Shown here piece after piece: positions 22,422 through 32,600 of a DNA stretch of 41,437 bases. Within the stretch, counting starts at the first letter, position 1. Every line of letters starts with the position of its first letter. The DNA comes from Carex sylvatica (taxonomy: Eukaryota > Streptophyta > Magnoliopsida > Poales > Cyperaceae), in contig CAXKVR010000200.1 in the NCBI GenBank assembly GCA_964058845.1, forward strand, positions 1-41,437, in the 5' to 3' direction. The notes beneath the pieces are model-generated. The model was not told the origin of the DNA. It did not search any database and was given only the letters and a program-made list of their open reading frames with translations. The position numbers were made by a program, and so were the translations under genes.

Positions 22422-24115
22422 ATACATTCAAAACTAACCTTCAAACTTTTTAAACAAATTTCACTACTGATTCCATACACCCGTAAGCAATTAAATAATA
22501 CTATAGTGTGACGAAAATAAGTATGACTAAGTTAATATTAAATACATCATATATTCGAAATTTGATTTCTTTTTTTATAAAATTTTAAAATTAATTAATT
22601 TGATTCTATTCTTATTAAAAATATATATTATGGATGTGGCGTAACAATATCAAAAGTTCAAAACTAACGATATGATTTCATAAGATAAAAGGGAAACTGA
22701 TTGTTGCATTTGATAGTGATGCATCTACATACAAAAGTTTTAAATAATTTTGTATAGCGTCAAGTGGTTAAAAGGCATTCAAAAAATTAATATATTAAAA
22801 TTAATTAATTTATTTTTTAATTTTAACCACTTAATTTTATACTAAATTAATTTAAAACTTTAAATTTTTATATGTAAACGTATCATTTATAAGATAAAAA
22901 AATTCAAACAGTTTGAATTCATCATTTAAAAATAATTTAATATATTTAGAGTTGAGTTCACAAGTGGCTGAACTTAAGATCGACACCCTCGTTCTACTCA
23001 TAAGTTATAATACAAAATAAGAGAACAGGTGCGTTGCTTGCGTGTAATCTTATATTCTTAGTTGACTTGACCAATTGACTTGAAGTCTTTAAAGTGTGAG
23101 AATCTGAGAATCATCATAATGTTTGCTTCGCGGGGAAGCATCAACAGTTGAACCTTGTTCTCCGAGAAAGAAACAAGCTAGAACCGAAGAGGAGTCCTTT
23201 GGTTGTTACTTTATCATCATCACCATGATCATCATCATCATCATTACTATTATTTGGATAGTACGAAGTACCAATATTTACCTTCACCTAATTTTCAAAG
23301 AGTTTCAATGGGAAACTAATATTTCGTTTACATTTCAGAATTTTTTTCTTGGTTTTGTTGGAAATAGTACGAAATACAGACATCTACTTTCATCCAGATG
23401 TCGCATATTTAAAACTCAAAATAAAAGTTTTCATAAATATTAAGTAGTTAGATGATTCACTTTTAACTTTTATAAAAAAATATTTAAAAGTTGATTCAAA
23501 TAATTGTTAGCACGCACATACACTCATATGAAGGTACAATTATTGCAGCATCGCGGCAACACAAATTATTGGAAAAATAATATTTAGTGTAAGTACTTGA
23601 GATATTGTTTTATGTGCGAAAAAATATAAGTTTTAAATTTAATATCTGCACTAAATTAATAATTTGAAGATTAGACAAAAGACAATACATATTGTTTGAG
23701 CTCTAATCTTTTTAGTCAGCTCGTAGAAATTGTTCGGCAACATGGAATTAAGAATGAAAGATTAAGAGTTTAAGAAGTGTTAAGAAATTGATGTTCGGTT
23801 GTTTTAATTCGTAGGTGAAATTTAAAGAAGCTAAAGGAAGATGTAGAAATAACTTAAGATCCGGACATAGAATTAAAATCTGAACAAAAAAAGATTAAAA
23901 GAGATAATCTTACTCTGCGCGCTGAGAAATCGGTGTTGGACAAAATTAAGCGACTAAGAAAGTTAAAAAAAAAAAAATTAAGCCTCCTTCTCTATAACTA
24001 AAATAACCGTTGTCATATCGCTAATACATGTCAACAAATCTTGAACTAATTTTGAATTAACGCCACATACTGCGCATAGAATCGAATCGATTAGTTTTCT
24101 ATTGAATTTCCAAGC
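22419..24115. repeat. Segmental duplication, left copy
   Basis: It matches 25803-28651 in the same order: AGATACATTCAAAACTAAC (22419), GTAAGCAATTAAATAATACT (22483), the GTGCGTTGCTTGCGTGTAAT block (23030), GTTTGCTTCGCGGGGAAGC (23121), the CACTCATATGAAGGTA block (23521), AATATCTGCACTAAATTAAT (23640) and CGCCACATACTGCGCATAG (24061). This copy lacks the three insertions in the right copy. The GCGGGGAAGCATCAACAGT region is open in one frame (from 23123, with SPRKKQARTEEES) and may be a relic of a first exon. I do not recognise the gene. Confidence 0.85.
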
Positions 24116-24245
24116 ATATGGACATTAAATGTATATTTATTTGCTTTATGATCTTACCCAAAGGCCGGATTTTTTTTAAAAATGAAATTAGTTTTAATTA
24201 TTTTAACAGAATCAGCCTTGAATGTTCAAGAGTTATAAAACTAGC

Positions 24246-24432
24246 CTCCACCGATCCTACGAATCGGTGGAGCAAAAAAAAACACCCCTACATCGATTCG
24301 TAGAATCGGTGAAGCCAGTTTTCTCTCTGCCACAGACGCTACACACATGGCTACATGAATACCCCTCCACCGATCCACAGGATTGGTGGAGCCTCAAAAT
24401 AATTCCTGCACCGATCCTGTAGATCAGTGTAG
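24246..24432. repeat. Array of four CACCGATCC-type palindromes
   Basis: Four ~27 bp imperfect palindromes begin at 24246, 24288, 24365 and 24406. The first has arms CTCCACCGAT / AATCGGTGGAG and the third CTCCACCGATCC / GGATTGGTGGAG. The second and fourth are decayed variants (CTACATCGATTC, CTGCACCGATCC). They lie between the left end and the transposase fragment of the Mutator-like element. Confidence 0.85.
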
Positions 24433-24697
24433 GTTTAGGGTTATATCGCCATAGCACATTTCTTCTTCTCTCTTCTTCTCTTCTCAGCCTCCATTCTTCT
24501 TTCTTAATTTTTTTATTATTTCGTTTTTTTTCAAATTCAATAGAGAAGTTGCCATATGAACAGATCGTCACCACCATTGTACTCAGCATCGTCTTCTGAT
24601 TATTATTATGAGTTTTTTTTACTCATATGTTTATATTTAGTGTTGTAAAATTGAAAATATTTTGAGTTAATTTAGTGTTTGATTTTTGTTCAGCAAA

Positions 24698-25240
24698 ATG
24701 TCACTGTTATTGATCAATGTGTATTATGGTGGTAACCTCCAAAGCACTTCAACATGTGTTGGTTATGACATAGGGGCTGCATTTACCTTTACCGTATCTG
24801 ATTCTACTAGTTTTGCTATTATAAGACGACAAATATACGTTGGACTTGAATTGTTTCCGAGTCGAGTCAAATTGACAATCAGGGTACGTATGAACACAGC
24901 ATAACCCAGATCGTACCATTTTTCACTATTTCGGATAGAAAATGAGGAAAGTTGGGATGTTATTAAACAAACTGCAGCTCAAGTGGCTGGATTTAAGGTT
25001 ATAGAATTAGTAGCTGAGGCGCACCAGGGTAGAAACCAAATCAATTATGATTCGTGTCCAAATAGTTTGCCTGGAGGTAGTAACACACCGTCGGTTCAGA
25101 CTGACTTTCATCCTGACTCGGGCAGTGTACCTGTACCCACCTACACACCTCCGGTTCAGACCATTTTGGTATTTTCTAAATTATTCTATATCATTTTGAT
25201 ATTTTCTAAATTAATAGAGCAATTTTCTAGACCATTTTAG
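24698..25240 (+). pseudogene. Mutator-like transposase N-terminal pseudogene
   Basis: After an AG acceptor at 24692 the frame begins MSLLLINVYYGGNLQ, the typical [IV]xVYYGG opening of plant Mutator PB1-like N-termini. It continues FPSRVKLTIRVRMNTA, then an in-frame TAA (24902-24904), then RSYHFSLFRIENEESWDVI and FKVIELVAEA in the same frame. A single base change from CAA could account for the stop. No downstream catalytic domain follows. The frame ends in Pro/Thr-rich PVPTYTPPVQT before AT repeats. Confidence 0.7.
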
Positions 25241-25370
25241 TATTTTCTAAATTATTCTAAATCATTTTGATATTTTAAATTATTTTAGATCATTTTGATA
25301 ATTTCTAAATTATTCTAGGTAACTTTTTAAAATTCTAAATTACTTGAACAATATTCTAAACCATTTAAAA
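25160..25370. repeat. AT-rich degenerate tandem repeat
   Basis: Repeated variants of CATTTTGATATTTTCTAAAT and TTATTCTA fill about 200 bp immediately after the Mutator N-terminal remnant. Confidence 0.75.
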
Positions 25371-26424
25371 TTAAATAATTAATTATATTATAAAATAAAT
25401 AAAACATTACCTTGAAGGAGGAGAAAATGGGGTGTGGAGCTGCTGTGGGGGAGAAAACGAAGTGAGGTGTGGGGAGTAGAAAGGGACGGGTTCTCCTTAT
25501 GCAGGGTAATGTTGGGTCTGAAATTTTTTTTTTCGATTTTGGAACAAGAGTCTGGGAATTTTTTTTTTTGTATTGGAGATCGGAGAAAATTTATTCGGTT
25601 TTGGGATTGAGTTTTTGGAATAAATTTTTCCGGTTATTGATGTTGAAACCGATTTTTTTTTTCCGATTTGAGTACTTTTGAAAATTGACCAACATTTTAG
25701 TTATTTTTTTAAATTTTATTTATTTTTTAAATATAAATAAAAAAAATCGGCCTTCTCACTTTACTAAAAAAATTCTTTTACTATACTTTTGTTTAGAAAA
25801 ATCATTAGATACATACAAAACTAACATTCAAACTTCTTTAAAAAAATTCACTACTGATGGTATACTCCCGTAAGCAATTAAATAATACTATAGTTGTGAC
25901 GAAATAAGTTCATAGTTTAGTGACTAAGTTAATGTTAAATACATCACATATTTAAAATTTGATTAATTTTTTTATAAATTTTAAAAATTAATTAATTTGA
26001 TTCTACTTTTATTAAAAAAAAATATTATGGATGTGGCCTAACAATATCAAAACTCATGATATATGATTTCATAAGAAAAAGGTGAAACTGATTGAACAGA
26101 ATAACGCGGCAAAGCCAACGTAATTTAAGTAATGCGATTCCAAAGTTTAAAGCATAAACAGAAAAAAAGATTAAGCCCTGATGGGCCCGATATTATTTAT
26201 AATACAAAAGATAAGAACAAGTGCGTTGTTTGCGTGTAATCTTAAATACTTTAGTTGACTTACCAATTGACTTGGAGTCTTTTAAGTTTTATCGCCTTTT
26301 GAAAAAGGTGGCAGCTTTAAACTGTGAGAATCTTTTTTTTCTGAGAATCATAAAAATGTTTGCTTCGCGGGGAAGCATCAACAGTGAACTTTGCTGTGGC
26401 GTTGTGGAAATGAAACCCGTATCG

Positions 26425-26618
26425 TCTGCATTAACTCAAAAAAGAATTTTTTTAGTTAATGAATCTCAACCGTCTAATTTTAATCGGAGTCAATCCGATC
26501 TTTACTTATAATGTAAGAGCCTTTAATTTTAGTGCAGATCTAGTCTGCACGAAGTTTAAAATAAATCGGATAGTCAGAATTCATTAATTCAAAAGATTCT
26601 CTTTTGAGTTAATACAGA
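26425..26618. mobile_element. ~194 bp palindromic MITE
   Basis: The left end is TCTGCATTAACTCAAAAAAG. The right end read inward is TCTGTATTAACTCAAAAGAG, followed on both sides by GAAT.TTTT..(A/G)TTAATGAAT. It has no coding capacity and no clear target duplication. It is absent from the left duplication copy. Confidence 0.8.
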
Positions 26619-26662
26619 GGACACGAATTCATAGAAATGATCGAGCATATGCGAATGCGAGG

Positions 26663-26883
26663 GAGTGCGTATCCTCTGAGATATCTCAACTTTTGTGTGA
26701 CCGACGTATCCGGTGCGGAGAGTGCGTACCCTTCGGGATATCTCAACTTTTGCGTGACCGACGTGTTCGGTGCCTATTCGGGGATAATATAGGGTCAGTA
26801 TTTTGTGTGCTTTGAGATTAGTGCAGAACGACTTTAAACGGTTAGAATTTTCGATAAAATCACGTAAAGTTTGAGAATTTTGA
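26663..26883. mobile_element. MITE of the CCTCTGAGATATCTCAA family with a duplicated end
   Basis: It is related to 1561-1730 in reverse orientation (shared TATCTCAACTTTTG, GTGACCGACGTG, GGTGCCTATTCGGGG and GTGCAGAACG blocks). The first 57 bp (from 26663) are repeated with changes from 26720, so the left end is present twice. Confidence 0.75.
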
Positions 26884-27588
26884 ACAGTTCATGAAATATT
26901 TAACTTCAATTAACCGAGAATCTAATACGGATGCAACCCGCGAATTGGGTCCCACGTCAGGAAGGTGCAAACATCCTTTACCTAAAGTACGAAATATATA
27001 TATTTTTTCTTTGATTGAAAAGTACGAAATATAGACATTTCCTTTCATCCAATTCTCAACGAGGTTCAACAAAAAATTAATCTTTTCTGCACATTCTGGA
27101 AACTTATGTACCGAAATTATTCAATTCAACTTTTTTTTTTTTGCCAAATAAATTATTCAATCAAAATATGAGACCATAATCAGTAAATGCATACAACACT
27201 TTTTTAGTTCCGTCTGTTCAACACTTTTTTAGTTTTTGGTTGTATTCAAATTTTGTACAGTTTTTTTTAAGATGTATTCGTTGGATATATTTCTAATTTT
27301 AAATGGAAGCAGTAGTAGCTTCTGACAATTTGAATCGTTCTTATAAAGTTTACAGTTTACATTTATTTAGAATATTTTAATATTTTGCTCCTAAAATACC
27401 GTTTTTAACATTTACTTCCAAACTTTCTGAAATATTTAAAGGAAAATAACACTAACCTTTACTCAATATCCAGATATCTCATATTCGAAACTAAAATAGA
27501 AAATTCTAATAGACATTAAATAGTTAGAAAATTTGAACTGAACCGTTATAAAAAATATTTATAAGTTGGTTCAAATAATTATTACTAT

Positions 27589-27920
27589 CTATGTTGCACG
27601 GATACGGGTACGGGTATCGTATCGGATATGATACAAATATAGCAATACGATAATTTTCAAAAATCATAGATACGATATGTCTATTAAATATATAGTATTT
27701 TAATTATATTATTAATTCAACATTTGTATTATATAAATTAAATATAAAAAATCGTGTACAGTTATAACAATAAATATAATTAAATATATATTAAATGACG
27801 AATTATATATTAAATATAATTATTATTCATTTCTAACATCAAATGAGAATTGTAGTTGTTGTAAAGGGGAAGTGTGCTACCTACACGGCTACACCTATGT
27901 TCCCCAGTTTGATTCACGCT

Positions 27921-27959
<39 letters not shown>

Positions 27960-28223
27960 ATTTTGGTCTTTGGTCCACGGGCGGTGCACATATTTGAGGT
28001 TTGGCGCACGGACGCGTCAAACGTATCGGGTACATATCCGGTCCAGACAAAGCTATATTCTGTCATTTCAATCCATATCAGCGATCGTATTAGAAATTAA
28101 AGATATGCCACCTCATTCGATATGCTAACTTGCGTATCCGATACATATAGGAACCGTATCAGTATTAGTATCCAATAGGTACTCGATATAAATATGGAAC
28201 CCATTATGAAGTATCCATGCAAT
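27589..28223. mobile_element. ~635 bp element with inverted ends and tRNA-like core (copy 2)
   Basis: It starts CTATGTTGCACGGATACGGG and ends GAAGTATCCATGCAAT, near-inverse complements. It shares with 2333-2927 the GATACGATAATTTTCAAAAA block, the TAACATCAAATG block and the central tRNA-like segment with a following A-run. Here that segment reads GTGTGCTACCTACACGG, then CCAGTTTGATTCACGC, then a long A-run at about 27927-27955. The outer third is rich in GTATCC/CGTATC words. The left duplication copy shows the unoccupied site. No protein is encoded. Confidence 0.75.
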
Positions 28224-28651
28224 CAACAGGTTAACCACATACAACAACCTACACTCATATGAAGGTATAATTATTGGAAAAAATAATTTAGTGTAAGTAG
28301 TTAATGTTTTATGTGCGAAAAAAAGAGTTTAAAATTTAATATCTGCACTAAATTAATAATTTAAAGATTAGACTTGAGAAAAGTACAATACATATTGTTT
28401 GAGCCTAAATCTTTTTACTCAACTCGCAGAGAGTTGTTTTTGAATTTGAACAATTCACAACTGAATTCATTGAGATATCAAGTATCTCCATCTCTAAAAC
28501 TAGAACTAAAATAACCGTTGTAATCCAACTAATATCGCAAATACATGTTAACAAATGTTCAACTAATTTCGAATTGAACGCCACATACTGCGCATAGCAA
28601 AATCTTAATTTGATATCTAAAATCGATTGGTTTCCTAATTTAATTTCCAAG

Positions 28652-28998
28652 CCGAAAAACCTTTATCCGTACCGATAAAATATTAAAATATTTTGGTGAA
28701 TTTTTACCTTCCATCAATCCATCACTCCTGCCTTTTGCCTTGAACGCCCAAGACACGCTGGTTCATGGGATTGGACCCACAAGTCGGTGACATATATCTA
28801 TTAAATATGGTCTAGGCGACATTTTTCGTAACTGTTGTCGTTTCCTTAAAATTAAAATAGAAAAGCTTCCTTTTCACATGACACTTACTGATTCGTTCTC
28901 TCTACTCCACTCTTCCTGTCTTTTCCTCTTGTAATAACGGAGAGGTGTTGATCTTCATCTTCTCACTGTAATAACGGAGAGGGTTTATCGCTGCTAAG
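28652..28998 (+). promoter_or_regulatory. RDR1 promoter region and non-coding first exon
   Basis: The probable leader exon ends at 28998 (GCTGCTAAG before GT). The intron 28999-29607 ends CTTTCAG, eight bases before the start codon's exon position 29615. The leader holds a 15 bp direct repeat GTAATAACGGAGAGG at 28931-28945 and 28968-28982. ATATATCTATTAAATA near 28792 is a possible TATA-like zone, not proven. A leader intron is common in plant RDR1 genes. Confidence 0.55.
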
Positions 28999-29614
28999 GT
29001 GAAATTCCCCCTTTCTGATTTGTTTTGGATTAACTCTTTTTTATTCTTGTCAGAAAATGGTTGATTTTTTTAGTTATCTCTGCTAGTGAGTTGCTATGAA
29101 CAGAGATTGTATGGTTTTTTTTTTTCCTAACATAACAGACTTGCTGAACTGGCGATATAGTGCTTTATCCCTCATTTCAATTTCTTTTATGAAGCGGTTC
29201 TTGACACTGAATTTCTTTCTTTTTCCGCAATGTGTTGGATGAATGATTTGTGCATAAATTTCATTTCTAAAAGCGATGATTCACGTTGTTGCATCATACA
29301 AAATGTAATTTTGGTTTCCATTTCTTCGTAGTTCATAATTCTAATTTTGTAGTGAAATGCTAAACCATAATTAACCAAAAAAATAACACTGCAACATTTT
29401 GCCTCCTTTTTGTATAAGAAGTTAGAAAAAATAAATAACAAAAAAAAGAGGGAAACTCTAAAATGGTATTTTTGACTGCAAAGTGATTGTTTTTACTGAC
29501 TTTAATTATGTGCCTAATTTGTAGCTAATTTATTATTAGGTTCAGTTGACCACTGGTCGGCACCTTTTCTAGATATTTCCTCTGACAATTAAGTTTTTCT
29601 CTTTCAGATAAAGA

Positions 29615-32600
29615 ATGGTGGGGAAGACAATTCAGGTCAATGGCTACCCACTGGACTCCAGTGCTGAAACTGTAAAAAGCCACCTAGAAATTTATTCTGG
29701 CACTGGGTCAGTTTTAGCACTCAAGTTCCGACATCCCAAAAAATTGAATTCAAAATCAAGAGCATATGCGATAGTTCAATTCCAAACTGAAAGACATGCT
29801 CAAGATGTGTTTAACTTAGCTGAAAGAGGCTCGTTGCGTGTTGGTGGTTATCATTTAAAAGTCAGGTACATGGAACGTGACTTTGCACCTAAACCGCGCA
29901 CTTTTGCATTTGAAATAGAAGATGCAAAGCTACACTTTGGGTGTTTGGTTTCGAAAAGAAGCTTGAATGTTTTGTGGACTGTTTCCTCTGTGCAAGTTAG
30001 TTTTGGTTTTAATTTGAGAAAGATATATTTCACCTTATCTTGGCGACGTAGCCGCTACAAGCTTGAGCTTTCATATGAGAGTATATGGGAGATCCAGTTA
30101 CATCGTTCGTCAAATCAGATGTTGCAGTTCCTCTTGATCCAGGTTTGTTTTTATATTCATTAGTGGTAGTTCTTTTGACGCCTTAGATTTAATTTTGTAA
30201 GCATCTACATTAATGAATGAGGTAAAAATTATGTAACTTGAATTAAAACCCATCATTATACCTCGAGAGTTGGATATGAGCATTATGTAACTTGAATTAT
30301 ACCCATCATAGAAGAACACCCATATTTTGAGATGCTTTCAGCTAGCATAGGTCATGATATATGTACATTCAAATGAGTGTTAATTATTTGACCACAAATC
30401 TACTAAGATCATTTTAAACTGAGAGCATAATGAACTAATGCCAAGCAAAGCAAATTAAGCTGTAGGTTTCTGATGGTTACAATTTTCTTAGTTAATTATG
30501 AAAATTTGAGGGTGCTTCAGTCATTTTTTTTCTTATGTAACCTTGGCTTTTATTTTGCAAATGATGCAAAGATGTGGGGCTAGTTGCAAAAATGAAAAAT
30601 GTTGGGTGGTTTTTTGCAATTATGGTACATCTTTCATGTATTTTGCAAACAAGGATATTATACAGATACTGTAAACAACATAAATAAATAAATGTCAAGT
30701 AATTCAGTAATAAGGTGCTTTATGGTATATATGTCTGGAACTCTAGATCATTATAAGCATTTTATCAATTTCTTTGATTATTGTAAGCATTTTATCAACT
30801 TTTTTTCTTCTTAAATATTAATCCAGGTACAAGCTGCCCCCAAAATATATGAATTATCACAAGACAATTCGGGAGAAATGTGGGATGACCCCGTGTTTAA
30901 CTATTACAGAGAAACACAAGATGACAAATGGGTGAGAACAAGTGATTTTTCTCCATCATGTAGCATTGGTCAATCAACCATCCTCTGTTTGCAGCTCCCC
31001 TACAGTTACGATGTCCCAAATATTCATGAATATTTTGTTTATTATGAAAAATTCGAAGGCTATTTCGAGATAAAGCATGGGTCGTCCTACTGTAGAAACA
31101 CTGACCTAGTGCCAATTGTACAACCCAATTGTTGGATGCCTTATGAGATACTGTTCAAAGTAAATCACATGGTGCAAAATGGTACACTTAGTGGGCCTAC
31201 ACTTGATGAGAAGTTCTTTTCTTTGGTGACGCCAAGCTCAGCTTTGCCTCCTCGGTACGTAGAGCATGCCCTAGAAAAGATGTCTAATTTCAAGAAGACT
31301 TGTTTGGAGCCATCTATTTGGCTAGCAAAACATTATTCAAGCTTGGGAAAATCAGTGTATGGGTCAGGGTTGGCCCAGATATCACTAGATGATGGTTTGG
31401 TGTATGTTCACCGTGTGCAAATTACCCCTTCTAAGGTTTACTTCTATGGGCCTGAGATAAATGTCTCTAACCGTGTTATCCGTCACTACAAAGATGATTT
31501 AAACAACTTTTTGAGAGTCTCCTTTGTGGATGAGGATTGCGAGAAGATGCGCTCGACTGATTTATCTTCCAAATCACGCCCCAGAAAGCCCACACCGCTT
31601 TACGAAAGAGTTCTCTCAGTTCTGGTGAACGGTATTACAATTGGAGACAAGAAGTTTGAATTTCTTGCATTTTCATCTAGCCAGTTGCGTGAAAATTCTG
31701 CATGGATGTTTGCATCCCGAAGAGGTTTAACAGCATCAAATATAAGAGATTGGCTTGGTGAGTTTCACCGTATTAGAAATGTCGCCAAGTATGCGGCTCG
31801 GCTTGGTCAATCCTTTAGCTCCTCTACTGAAACCCTAACAGTTCAACGTGCTGAGGTGGATCTCATACCTGATATAACTAATGGCACTGCTTATGTGTTC
31901 TCTGATGGCATTGGCAAGATCTCCTATGAATTCGCCACAAGGGTTGCAAAGAAATGCAGGCTAAAGGGTTTCACTCCATCTGCCTTCCAAATCCGGTATG
32001 GTGGGTACAAAGGTGTGGTAGGTGTAGACCCGACTTCATCAAAGAAGCTTTCTCTAAGGAGAAGCATGTCAAAGTTTGAGTCTGAAAATATTACATTGGA
32101 TGTATTGGCCTACACAAAGTATCAGCCATGCTTTTTGAACCGACAGATAATTACTCTCCTTTCAACTCTTGGGGTAAGAGATGACATCTTTGAATTAAAG
32201 CAAAAAGAAGCAGTAGTGCAACTAAACCTGGTTGTAACTGACCCAAGTAAGGCCATTGAGGCAGTTGAGCTGATGTCACCTGGTGAAACCACTAACCTGC
32301 TTAAGGAACTTCTACTGTGCGGTTACAAACCTGATAACGAGCCTTTCCTGTCAATGATGCTTCATGCTTTTCGGGCTACAAGAATGTTCGAGTTGAGAAC
32401 TAAATCAAGGATTTTGGTGCCAGAAGGGAGGTCTTTGATGGGCTGTTTGGATGAAACAAGGACATTAGAGTATGGCCAAGTTTTTGTTCGAGTCTCTGAA
32501 GCGGGCTCCGGATCTCATTCTAGCGCAACTGTGATCACTGGTAAGGTGGTGGTTGCTAAGAACCCTTGTCTTCATCCAGGAGATGTTAAAGTTTTACAAG

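Larger units (their letters stand above)
24161..25754 (+). mobile_element. Second Mutator-like element (decayed)
   Basis: The ends AAGGCCGGATTTTTTTTAAA (24161) and, inverted from 25754, AAGGCCGATTTTTTTTATTT form a short terminal inverted repeat. It resembles the CCGATTTTTTTTAA end of the element at 11436. Inside are four short palindromes (24246-24432), a transposase N-terminal pseudogene (24698-25240) and an AT-rich degenerate tandem repeat. A 9 bp target duplication is not clear. It separates the two copies of the segmental duplication. Confidence 0.55.
25803..28651. repeat. Segmental duplication, right copy, enlarged by insertions
   Basis: This is the counterpart of 22419-24115, in the same orientation. 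It is longer mainly because of the MITE at 26425-26618, the MITE-like element at 26663-26883 and the ~635 bp element at 27589-28223. The left copy supplies the empty site for the last insertion: TCAAATAATTGTTAGCACGC at about 23497. Confidence 0.85.
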
